Shown one piece after another: positions 8,652 through 15,494 of a stretch of 64,000 nucleotides of DNA. The DNA is from Pseudomonadota bacterium (lineage in GTDB: Bacteria > Pseudomonadota > Gammaproteobacteria > Steroidobacterales > Woeseiaceae): NCBI GenBank assembly GCA_022563255.1, contig JADFNS010000006.1, forward strand, positions 1 through 64,000, in the 5' to 3' direction. The notes beneath the pieces are model-generated. The model made no database searches. It saw only the letters and a program-made list of their open reading frames with translations, and was not told where the DNA came from. The position numbers were made by a program, and so were the translations under genes. Every line of letters begins with the position of its first letter. Position 1 is the first letter of the stretch.

Positions 8652-9560
8652 GTGGGCCGTGTAATGGCGAAAGATCTCGAAGTTGCAATTCTGTTTGCCG
8701 ACGTTGTCGGCAGTACGCAACTGTATGACAAATATGGCGATACCAGGGCCAGCGAGACGGTGGCGGCGTGCCTGGACATCATGAAAGACGCGACTTTCCA
8801 GTTCAGCGGCACCGTTATCAAAACCATTGGCGATGAGATCATGGCGACTTTCGGCACGGTCGACGAGGCCATGGGCGCGAGTGTCATGATGCAATCGCGC
8901 ATTACCACGGTGGGCAAGAAAGAAGGCGGAATCCCGGTACAAATTCGCATCGGTTGTCATTTTGGCCCGGTGGTTCAGGAGCAGAACGACATTTTTGGTG
9001 CCGCGGTACACACGGCCAACCGCATGACGTCACAAGCGAAAGCCGGACAAATCGTTATTTCCGGCTCTACGGTCGAGCACATGAGCACCGAGCTTCGCAA
9101 TCAAGCCAGGCAGATCGATGTCGCCACGGTACGTGGCCGTCTCGACGAAGTCGCGTTGTTCGAATTGGTCTGGCAACCGGACGAGGCAACCAGCATGTTG
9201 CCCACGATCGAGTGGGAGACCCGGTCGCGCAGGGCCTCGAAATTGCTCTTGAATTTCCGCGATAAAACAGTGGAAGTCAGCGATAAGCGCAAGAGTATTA
9301 ACATTGGGCGCGCCGACGACAATGATCTGGTCATCAAAGGCAATCTGATCTCAAGAATTCACGCGAAAATCGAAATGCGGCGCGGCAAGTTCATGCTCGT
9401 GGATCAGAGCACGAATGGTACTTTCCTGCAGAGCGCGCAGGGACAGGAAATCTTCGTGCGTCGGGATTCAACGGTGCTTGGCGATGAAGGCACGATCGGA
9501 CTGGGCCGCACCGAGGCGCCTGATTCAGACCGCGCGATTCGTTACAAGACGCTGGAATAG
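8652..9560 (+). CDS. Class III adenylate/guanylate cyclase with C-terminal FHA domain
   Basis: Residues about 5-175 form a class III cyclase domain: FADVVGSTQLYDKYGD carries the first metal-binding Asp, KTIGDEIMATF the second, and GIPVQIRIGCHFGPVV and FGAAVHTANRMTS the later conserved strands. Residues about 205-295 form an FHA domain (INIGRADDNDLVIKG, SRIHAKIE, STNGTFL) that binds phosphothreonine. The product is predicted to be a cytoplasmic signalling enzyme that couples nucleotide second-messenger synthesis to a phosphorylated partner. It starts at GTG 8652 or ATG 8664; neither has a strong ribosome site. Its 3' end overlaps the convergent pckG by 19 bp. Perfect CRP sites lie upstream of pckG, so cAMP signalling is plausible here. 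Confidence 0.85.
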   Translation: MGRVMAKDLEVAILFADVVGSTQLYDKYGDTRASETVAACLDIMKDATFQFSGTVIKTIGDEIMATFGTVDEAMGASVMMQSRITTVGKKEGGIPVQIRIGCHFGPVVQEQNDIFGAAVHTANRMTSQAKAGQIVISGSTVEHMSTELRNQARQIDVATVRGRLDEVALFELVWQPDEATSMLPTIEWETRSRRASKLLLNFRDKTVEVSDKRKSINIGRADDNDLVIKGNLISRIHAKIEMRRGKFMLVDQSTNGTFLQSAQGQEIFVRRDSTVLGDEGTIGLGRTEAPDSDRAIRYKTLE

Positions 9561-11302
9561 TGTAGGAGCGCTTTCACGATGTCTTGCTGCTGCTGGCGCA
9601 GCGCCTCGGGCAAACGGTCGCCGTAGGTGTCGAGATACTCGCCGATGGATTCCATTTCTGCTCGCCACTGATCCCGATCGATAGAGGTCAAGGTCGTCAT
9701 AGCCGCATCGCTGATGTCGAGGTCCGTTGTGTCAATATCGACCGGATGCGGCAGATAGCCGATCGGCGTTTCATTGGCTGCAACGCGGCCTTCGCAACGG
9801 TCTATGATCCAGCGCAGTACCCGCAAATTTTCACCGAAGCCTGGCCACAAAAATTCGCCGTCATCATTTTGGCGAAACCAGTTGACGTGAAAGATCCTGG
9901 GCAGCTTGTCAGAGCGCTTCGCGAACGACAGCCAGTGGGCCCAATAATCAGCGAAATTGTAGCCACAGAAAGGTTTCATCGCCATCGGGTCGCGCCGCAC
10001 GACTCCGACTTCGCCAATATTGGCAGCCGTCGTCTCCGATGCGACACCAGCACCGATGAGCACGCCATGCTCCCAGCTCTTCGCCTCGTATACGAGGGGT
10101 GCCAGTTTTTTGCGGCGGCCGCCGAAGACGATAGCGGAAATCGGCACACCTTCCGGGGCCTCGGCGAGGCTTGAGTAACTCGCATTGTTGGTTGCGGCTA
10201 CCGTGAAACGAGAGTTTGGGTGCGCAGCTGTGCCATTCGCCGCGTCGTAGTCCCGACCTTGCCAGTCTATGGCTGGCGAGCCGTCTTTCTTGCCCTCCCA
10301 CCACGGTTCATTATTCTTCGTGATTGCGACGTTGGTGTAGATCGCGTCGTGCTTGATCATGTCGTAGGCATTCTTGTTGGTTTTCTCGTTGGTGCCTGGC
10401 ACCACGCCAAAGTAGCCGGATTCCGGGTTGATGGCACGCAGCTTGCCGTCATCGTCGAGATGCAACCATGCGATATCGTCGCCCAGCGTCCAGACTTTCC
10501 AGCCCGGCAGTGATGCCGGCGGTATCAGCATCGCCAGGTTGGTTTTGCCGCACGCGGACGGAAATGCGCAGGCAATATAGTGCATGTCGCCGTCGGGGCT
10601 TTCCAGACCGACGATCAGCATGTGCTCGGCGAGCCAGCCTTCCTGACGTGCCTGGTAGCTGGCGATACGTAACGCATGGCATTTCTTGCCCAGCAGCGCG
10701 TTGCCGCCGTAACCCGAGCCGATGCTCTTGATGCTGAGTTCGTCCGGAAAATGCATGATCAGGCGCCGTTCGGGATGGAGATCGCCCGTCGAATGCAGGC
10801 CTTTGACAAAACTCCCGTCAGATTCAATGCGTGTCAGTGCCTTGTTGCCCATGCGCGTCATGAGTTTCATATTGACAACGACGTACGCGCTGTCCGTGAT
10901 TTCGACTCCGCAGCGCGAGTAGGGTGAATCAATCGGGCCCATGCAGTACGGAATGACATACATCGTACGACCCTTCATGCAGCGGTCGAACAGCGCATCG
11001 ACCTTCGCGTGGGCCTCCGCGGGTTTCATCCAGTGATTGTTCGGCCCGGCGTCATCCTCGTTGTCCATGCAGACGAAAGTCAGGTGCTCAACGCGAGCCA
11101 CGTCGCTGGGATCGGAACGGTGCAGGTAGCAATTCGGATACTGTGTTTCGTTGAGCGCGCTCAACGTGCCATCCGCCAGCATTAACTCGATCATTTCCTG
11201 GTATTCGGTGTCAGTTCCCGTGCACCAGTGCACAGCGTCAGGCTGTGTGTGACTTGCAACCTGGTCCACCCAGGTCTGCAGTGCCGAATGCTTGGTCGTC
11301 AT
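9542..11302 (-). CDS. pckG: Phosphoenolpyruvate carboxykinase (GTP)
   Basis: This enzyme decarboxylates and phosphorylates oxaloacetate with GTP to give PEP, the entry step of gluconeogenesis. Signatures are SIGSGYGGNALLGKKC for substrate and metal binding, FPSACGKTNLAML, which is the P-loop with the GTP-type reactive Cys, TLGDDIAWLH for metal binding, and NPESGYFGVVPGTNEKTN. The length of 586 residues matches the GTP-dependent family and not the ATP-dependent PckA. It is monocistronic on the minus strand, converges with the cyclase gene, and is preceded by two consensus CRP boxes, which fits carbon-source control. Confidence 0.97.
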   Translation of the reverse strand: MTTKHSALQTWVDQVASHTQPDAVHWCTGTDTEYQEMIELMLADGTLSALNETQYPNCYLHRSDPSDVARVEHLTFVCMDNEDDAGPNNHWMKPAEAHAKVDALFDRCMKGRTMYVIPYCMGPIDSPYSRCGVEITDSAYVVVNMKLMTRMGNKALTRIESDGSFVKGLHSTGDLHPERRLIMHFPDELSIKSIGSGYGGNALLGKKCHALRIASYQARQEGWLAEHMLIVGLESPDGDMHYIACAFPSACGKTNLAMLIPPASLPGWKVWTLGDDIAWLHLDDDGKLRAINPESGYFGVVPGTNEKTNKNAYDMIKHDAIYTNVAITKNNEPWWEGKKDGSPAIDWQGRDYDAANGTAAHPNSRFTVAATNNASYSSLAEAPEGVPISAIVFGGRRKKLAPLVYEAKSWEHGVLIGAGVASETTAANIGEVGVVRRDPMAMKPFCGYNFADYWAHWLSFAKRSDKLPRIFHVNWFRQNDDGEFLWPGFGENLRVLRWIIDRCEGRVAANETPIGYLPHPVDIDTTDLDISDAAMTTLTSIDRDQWRAEMESIGEYLDTYGDRLPEALRQQQQDIVKALLHYSSVL

Positions 11303-11417
11303 TGAAAAATCTCTGCAAGTGAGATGTGCGTCTGGCCGATTTTATCAGCCGTCTGATTCAGGTGGCGAATTATACTGATGCGGCGCCGAATTGCAGAGTG
11401 AATTGCGAATTGTAGTA

Positions 11418-11433
11418 TGTGAACTACTTCACA
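11418..11433. promoter_or_regulatory. CRP/FNR-type operator, upstream copy 1
   Basis: TGTGAACTACTTCACA matches the TGTGA-N6-TCACA CRP consensus perfectly in both half-sites. It lies 116 bp upstream of the pckG start and 162 bp before the divergent TTG start at 11595, so it could serve either promoter. Confidence 0.7.
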
Positions 11434-11440
11434 GTTCAAG

Positions 11441-11456
11441 TGTGAGGACGATCACA
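11441..11456. promoter_or_regulatory. CRP/FNR-type operator, upstream copy 2
   Basis: TGTGAGGACGATCACA is a second perfect TGTGA-N6-TCACA palindrome. Its centre is 23 bp from that of the first copy, close to two helical turns, so two dimers could bind side by side. An occupant could control pckG, the divergent surface-protein operon, or both. Confidence 0.7.
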
Positions 11457-11594
11457 ATCTGGGCACATACACGCCGTAATTATGGCAAATCGACGGCGTT
11501 TCTGGGAACTTGACAGTCATGAATTGTGGCGCGCCAATTTGGCGCGTTTTGGCGTTCTGGCGCCTGACATTCTGATGCTGTGGAGGCACCGACT

Positions 11595-12092
11595 TTGATT
11601 TCATTGCTGCGGGCAATGTTAAGCGCTACGCGAGCACTTCTCGCGCGCGCAGTCATGTGCGCTGTCATGACATTGGCGTTAACGCAGCATGCCTTTGCTG
11701 TCGGTACCGTAGTTGGCACGATCATCGAGAATACGGCCACGGTCGACTTCGTGTTCGTCAATTCTGCCGAAAGGGTCGTTTCCAATACCGTCACATTCCT
11801 GGTCGCCGAGCGTGTTGACGTAGTGGTGACGCCGCAGAGTGGCCAGGTTGTGGTGCTGCCCAATGGCACCGCGCGCTCGCTGTTGTTCACAGTGACGAAT
11901 ACGGGCAACGGCACGGAAACTTATCAGCTGGCGATAAACAGCATTGTCGTGGGTGACGACTTCGATCCAATACCGGCACTGCCGAATTCGATCTTCTTCG
12001 ATACCGGTGCACCCACTGTCGTTGTCCGACTTGGCGATCTGACGCTGATAGACGGGCTTCAGACCGTGGTCTTCCAGGTAACGATCGATTGA
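11595..12092 (+). CDS. Exported DUF11/surface-repeat-associated protein
   Basis: A ribosome site GGAGG sits 8 bp before a TTG codon at 11595, so I prefer this start over the track's GTG at 11580. The N-terminus is a signal peptide (SLLRAMLSATRALLARAVMCAVMTLALTQ, then AFA). The mature part (IIENTATVDFVF, VVVTPQSGQVVVLPNGT, FTVTNTGNGTETYQL) is an Ig-like beta domain of the kind found with DUF11 repeat proteins. It is the first gene of an operon with the next two frames, the last of which is cut by an IS6-family element. Its role is probably structural, at the cell surface. It shares its upstream region and the CRP boxes with pckG. Confidence 0.65.
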   Translation: MISLLRAMLSATRALLARAVMCAVMTLALTQHAFAVGTVVGTIIENTATVDFVFVNSAERVVSNTVTFLVAERVDVVVTPQSGQVVVLPNGTARSLLFTVTNTGNGTETYQLAINSIVVGDDFDPIPALPNSIFFDTGAPTVVVRLGDLTLIDGLQTVVFQVTID

Positions 12093-12130
12093 TTGTTTTA
12101 AACGATAGAGATGCAGAGTGAGGAGTGATT

Positions 12131-12601
12131 ATGAAAATTTTAATGAGTTTGATCCTGACCCTTATGGCCTTTGCGGCCGTAGCCCAGGGCCATCTGGATA
12201 TGCAGACCACTGTGCAGAAACAGGAGACGTTTGTGAACGAGGCCGGCGAGACCGAACAACGTCTTGTCGCGGCCGATGTCGTGGTGCCGGGTGAGCGCGT
12301 TATTTACACGATTACGTTCACCAACATCAGTGACGAGTCCGCCGAAAAGGTCGTGATTACGAACCCCATTGAGGACGGCCTGGTGTACGTCGACGGTTCG
12401 GCTTTTGGGGCGGGTACGGACATCACGTTTTCCGTGGACGACGGCGCGAGCTTTGCGGCGGCGAGCGACCTGACGGTAACCGAGGACGGTGAGTCACGCC
12501 CGGCTGAAGCTAAAGACTACACGCACATTCGCTGGGTCATGAAAAATGATTTGGCTGCAGGCGCGCAGGCAACTGCGCGTTTTGCAGCAATTTTGGAATG
12601 A
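12131..12601 (+). CDS. Secreted DUF11-like repeat protein
   Basis: The ATG at 12131 follows GAGGAGTG at good spacing; the track's GTG at 12125 lies within that leader. A short signal peptide (KILMSLILTLMAFAAVAQG) precedes one domain with VPGERVIYTITFTNISDESAEKVVITNPI, the typical conserved-repeat pattern of DUF11 proteins, then ITFSVDDGASF and IRWVMKNDLAAGAQATARF. The protein is 157 residues long and complete. It lies 38 bp after the previous gene and about 76 bp before the truncated third gene. These small proteins usually accompany a large surface protein, which is missing here. Confidence 0.7.
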   Translation: MKILMSLILTLMAFAAVAQGHLDMQTTVQKQETFVNEAGETEQRLVAADVVVPGERVIYTITFTNISDESAEKVVITNPIEDGLVYVDGSAFGAGTDITFSVDDGASFAAASDLTVTEDGESRPAEAKDYTHIRWVMKNDLAAGAQATARFAAILE

Positions 12602-12677
12602 GGAACTGCTTTCGCAGAACTTCGTTTTGGCAACCGCCGGCAATGCCAGCATTTAGTGAAAGGTAAGGAGTACCATA

Positions 12678-12770
12678 ATGAAAATCGTAACTGGAAAGAT
12701 AGGCCTGATACTCAGGCTGGGTAAGACGGCAGTCGTCTTGTTGCTTGGGCAACAGGCGATGGGGTACTGA
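12678..12770 (+). pseudogene. 5' stub of a third surface-protein gene cut by the IS6 element
   Basis: The ATG at 12678 follows AAGGAG at proper spacing. It encodes a basic, hydrophobic start (KIVTGKIGLILRLGKTAVVLLLGQQAMG) that looks like a signal peptide about to be cleaved. The frame stops at TGA within the left inverted repeat of the IS6-family element. No continuation is found beyond the element, so insertion plus deletion removed the body of the gene. It was probably the main repeat protein of this operon. Confidence 0.6.
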
Positions 12771-12867
12771 CAAATTAACGGCGGCTGAGCGACAATGGCG
12801 GAATGAGTACACCCAATAATCAGTGCAAACGCCACCGATTTCCGCCCGAGATCTTTCAACACGCGGT

Positions 12868-12890
12868 ACCCCAAGGGCAGGCTTCGCGCT
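12868..12890 (-). repeat. 23-bp insertion repeat, copy B (inside IS6 transposase)
   Basis: On the minus strand this has the same core, AGCCTGCCCTTGGGGT, preceded by AGCGCGA. Excision of exactly 23 bases rejoins HAV to (W)LYHRFSLS, the conserved IS6 N-terminal segment. It is identical to copy C and in inverted orientation to it. There is no visible target duplication. Confidence 0.88.
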
Positions 12891-13399
12891 CTGACTCTAT
12901 CATCGCTTCAGTCTGAGCAGCCGCGACATCGAGGATCTTATGGCCGAGCGAGGTATTGGGATCAGCTACGAGTCGATCCGGTTGTGGTGTATCAAATTCG
13001 GCCCGAAGTATGCGCAGCGACTTCGGCGCCGGCACCAGGGTTTCGGTGATACTTTCTTTATCGACGAAGTCTTCGTTAAGATTCAAGGGCAGCAAAGCGA
13101 TTCTTCAAACGCCTACTACGTGCGAGTGGCAGTGAACCCAGACGAGTCGTCACCGACAAGCTGAGAAGTTACGGTGTCGCTCACCGCGAACTCATACCGG
13201 ACACGATCCATGACACCTCCCAATATGCCAACAATCAAGCAGAGCTTTCACATCAACCGACCAGGGTCAGGGAGCGAGGTATGCGGCGGTTCAAATCCAC
13301 TCATCAGGCCCAACGGTTTCTGAGCACTCACACGGCTGTCTACAATCTATTCAATCTGGGGCGGCATTTGATATCGGCCAAACACTATCGATTTTTCCG

Positions 13400-13422
13400 A
13401 GCGCGAAGCCTGCCCTTGGGGT
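13400..13422 (+). repeat. 23-bp insertion repeat, copy C (inside IS6 transposase 3' end)
   Basis: The core AGCCTGCCCTTGGGGT is preceded by AGCGCGA. Removing 23 bases changes the frame from RARSLPLG to RFFRQRAFASWNCATAS-stop, the expected IS6-family C-terminus. It lies 509 bp from the inverted copy B. No target duplication can be recognised. Confidence 0.88.
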
Positions 13423-13547
13423 GCAGCGCGCCTTTGCGTCTTGGAATTGCGCAACGGCCTCATAACCGAATCAACATTGGGAGCCTCGTCGTGCTCGGAC
13501 ATTGATTTGTCAACACCGTGGCTTGAACAATAATTCGCCACAGACAA

Positions 13548-13898
13548 CTAATCCAACATCATTAACACAGTAGTCTCTCGTCCTTGGGATTGTTCGTCGA
13601 AGAATTTGAAGCGATTCCAACCGATCGCCACGACATCGTTTGGATGCAGTTGACAACGCTCAACTTTTCGATCGTTTACGACTACCCCGTTTGTGCTCTG
13701 CATGTCGTAAATAACGACATCGTCATGTCCGTCTAACAGCTCATTGGGCGTGATCTTGATCAGAGCATGGATCGAACTCACGCTCTCGTCATCTATGCAG
13801 ATATCGCATTTTGGTAATCGGCCAATAGTCACGGACGACTTATCCAGGGGAAAAACTTGTACAACAACATCATCAATCAACAGCGCGAGGTGGGCCAT
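13548..13898 (-). CDS. Stand-alone FHA domain protein
   Basis: The 116-residue cytoplasmic protein is essentially one FHA domain: VTIGRLPKCDICIDDESVSSIHALIKI holds the phosphopeptide-binding Arg and the Ser-x-x-His motif, and DMQSTNGVVVNDRKV the conserved Asn-Gly turn. A short tail (SQGRETTVLMMLD) follows; a TTVL-like tail with Thr is often a phosphorylation target in FHA proteins. It begins at ATG 13898. The neighbours are the IS6 remnant and a LysR regulator, so its kinase or phosphatase partners are not local. Confidence 0.8.
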   Translation of the reverse strand: MAHLALLIDDVVVQVFPLDKSSVTIGRLPKCDICIDDESVSSIHALIKITPNELLDGHDDVVIYDMQSTNGVVVNDRKVERCQLHPNDVVAIGWNRFKFFDEQSQGRETTVLMMLD

Positions 13899-13972
13899 GG
13901 GAGATACTCACATTTATCTAGTCAATAGAACTCGATGATTGCGCCTGAGTAGGTACGGTTATCTTTTGATAA

Positions 13973-14962
13973 TCACGCGACATTAGGGCGAACAATACTG
14001 GGATCGCTTTGATCCACTTCGTCTGTCGCACTGGAGTCATGCTTGGACAAGGGCTTCCATCGATCAACAGTCGCCATGATTCCTAATTCGGCCTCGATAA
14101 AGTCCACCAGTACTTTCACCTTGGCTGCCGCATTACGATGCGGGTAAACGGCATAAACTCCGTACGATTTCGGATCAACAAATTGGGGTAAAACTTCCTG
14201 AAGTCGTCCTCGAACGAGCTCGCTGCTGATGCAAATCTCTGGCAAGTAGACGATGCCATCGTCCAGGCATGCGGACAGAATCAGTACAAGATTGTTATTC
14301 GCCGAACTGCTAAATGTGATCGGAACGTCGACGATCTCACCGGACTCCAGGAATCGCCAAGTTGTGCCAAGATTGACGGCATCACCAAGGCCGAGGCAGC
14401 GGTGATTTTTTAGGTCAGCGAGGTGCTCAGGTACACCGTATTTATTCAGATAGCCGGGTGAGGCAGCGAGTACGTTGTGGGTCGTATACAACCGCCGCGA
14501 CACGAAGCTGGAGTCCTCTAGCTTTCGAGATATTCGAATCGCGAGGTCGAAGTTCCCGGCAATCATATCCACTATGTGGTCACCAAAGTGAGTGCTGAGT
14601 TTCAGTTCTGGCCAGTCCTGTTGAAACTTACTGATAAGGGCCGGCATTAGTGCGGCACCTAGACTGGAAGGTATCGTTAACGCCACCGTGCCCTGCGGAT
14701 TTTGCTTCGTGCTGCGCACAATTTCTGCAGCATGCTCGATTTTCGTGTCAATCTCAGACGTGTACTGATCGAATGTACGCCCTGCTTCGCTTAAATTGAC
14801 GCTGCGGGTTGTACGGTTGATTAGTACAACTCCAAGGTCTCTTTCGAGTCGATTAATTTGCTTGCTAACAGCAGATCGGCTAACGCCAAGCTGACGCGCC
14901 GCATCGGAAAAGCTTAACGTCGCAGCTACTTTCTTAAAAGTGTAGACATCGGAGAGGTTCAT
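13973..14962 (-). CDS. LysR-family transcriptional regulator
   Basis: The N-terminal winged helix-turn-helix is clear: DVYTFKKVAATLSFSDAARQLGVSRSAVSKQINRLERDLGV, then INRTTRSVNLSEAG. The remaining 230 residues form the two-lobed effector-binding domain (GTVALTIPSSLG.., FDLAIRISRKLEDSSFVSRRLY.., GVYAVYPHRNAAAKVKVLVDFIEAEL), resembling the LysR subgroup that includes CrgA and YafC. I prefer the ATG at 14962 to the TTG at 14974. The upstream gap has no divergent gene close by, so its target is not evident. A 25-residue charged tail follows the domain. Confidence 0.9.
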   Translation of the reverse strand: MNLSDVYTFKKVAATLSFSDAARQLGVSRSAVSKQINRLERDLGVVLINRTTRSVNLSEAGRTFDQYTSEIDTKIEHAAEIVRSTKQNPQGTVALTIPSSLGAALMPALISKFQQDWPELKLSTHFGDHIVDMIAGNFDLAIRISRKLEDSSFVSRRLYTTHNVLAASPGYLNKYGVPEHLADLKNHRCLGLGDAVNLGTTWRFLESGEIVDVPITFSSSANNNLVLILSACLDDGIVYLPEICISSELVRGRLQEVLPQFVDPKSYGVYAVYPHRNAAAKVKVLVDFIEAELGIMATVDRWKPLSKHDSSATDEVDQSDPSIVRPNVA

Positions 14963-15376
14963 AATAGGTTGCAAGTTTGCTCTTTGAAAGTCGCTCTTTT
15001 AAGTAATGTCAATATTCAACGGGGTACAGCACCGAGCCCAGTTACAATGCGGTGGAGCATATCGCATATGGTCAATTTGGTAATTTGATTATGGTCATTC
15101 CGTCGGAAACACTGTGTGTCCATTAAATCTACTCCTCCAGTTTGTGATAACCGTGCGAATCAATCCGACCGTCCATCAGTACAATTCATGCTGCCTGCGT
15201 GTGGCGAATTGATAATCACTCGCTATCGTTCGGTTTCTGCCCTGTGTGAGAATCGTGTGACACGGCTCTGCACGGTTGTGATAGGTACCGCATTTGCAAC
15301 GGGCGCCTTGCGCCAGACTATTAATTTAATCAAATACTTACAGGTCTATTTCCGTTTTCGGGAGGCAGGGGCCGGA
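14963..15376. other. Intergenic region with no convincing gene
   Basis: It holds the LysR promoter and A+T-rich direct-repeat-like bases near 15060-15105 (CATATCGCATATGGTC, then GATTATGGTC) that could bind a regulator. The 121-aa ORF at 15116-15481 runs through the structured repeat that follows and has no recognisable protein features, so I do not call it. Confidence 0.5.
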
Positions 15377-15455
15377 GGTTCACAAAATGCGATAGCATTT
15401 TGGACGCCGAAGGCGCCCTTTAGGGTGAGGATCGCCCTAAGGCGAGCAGTGAACC
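15377..15455. repeat. 79-bp cloverleaf-like palindromic element
   Basis: An outer 7-bp stem, GGTTCAC/GTGAACC, closes a set of inner hairpins: AAAATGC-gata-GCATTTT, CGCC-gaa-GGCG, CCCT-tta-GGG and TCGCC-ctaa-GGCGA. The arrangement uses nearly every base and lies in noncoding DNA. It looks like a dispersed bacterial palindromic repeat or a structured RNA. It lacks tRNA consensus bases such as the T-loop. It is 40 bp from the stop of the AttH-like gene, so it could also act in 3'-end formation. Confidence 0.6.
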
Positions 15456-15494
15456 CCAGAAGACCAGCAGGTTCGTATTGATCGGGCGTCGCTG

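Larger units (their letters stand above)
12803..13465 (+). pseudogene. IS6-family DDE transposase, disrupted
   Basis: Starting at ATG 12803 the frame gives CKRHRFPPEIFQHAV. A 23-bp insertion follows, then LYHRFSLSSRDIEDLMAERG, the ISYESIRLWCIKFGPKYA helix-turn-helix, and the first catalytic Asp in DTFFIDEVFVKIQG. About 25 codons are deleted after this. The frame then resumes as RFFKRLLRASG, RVVTDKLRSYG with the second Asp, and RERGMRRFKSTHQAQRFLS with the catalytic Glu. A second 23-bp insertion interrupts RFFRQRAFASW just before the stop. Excising both insertions restores family-typical sequence; one TGA remains where Trp is expected after the first. Confidence 0.85.
12763..13517 (+). mobile_element. 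IS6-family insertion sequence, inactivated
   Basis: Terminal repeats are recognisable: the left end reads GGTACTGACAAATTAA and the reverse complement of the right end reads GGTGTTGACAAATCAA. They enclose one transposase frame, and the length of about 755 bp is normal for IS6 elements. The transposase is broken by two 23-bp insertions and one internal deletion. The DNA flanking the two sides belongs to different genes (a surface-protein stub on the left, an FHA gene on the right), so adjacent sequence was deleted after insertion. Confidence 0.85.

Noticed and set aside
15377-15455. Cloverleaf element as a tRNA gene
   Set aside because: It has no T-loop or D-loop consensus, no plausible anticodon arm and too many hairpins.
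15116-15481. 121-aa ORF in the LysR-AttH gap
   Set aside because: Its second half is the palindromic repeat, and the first half has no protein-like pattern.
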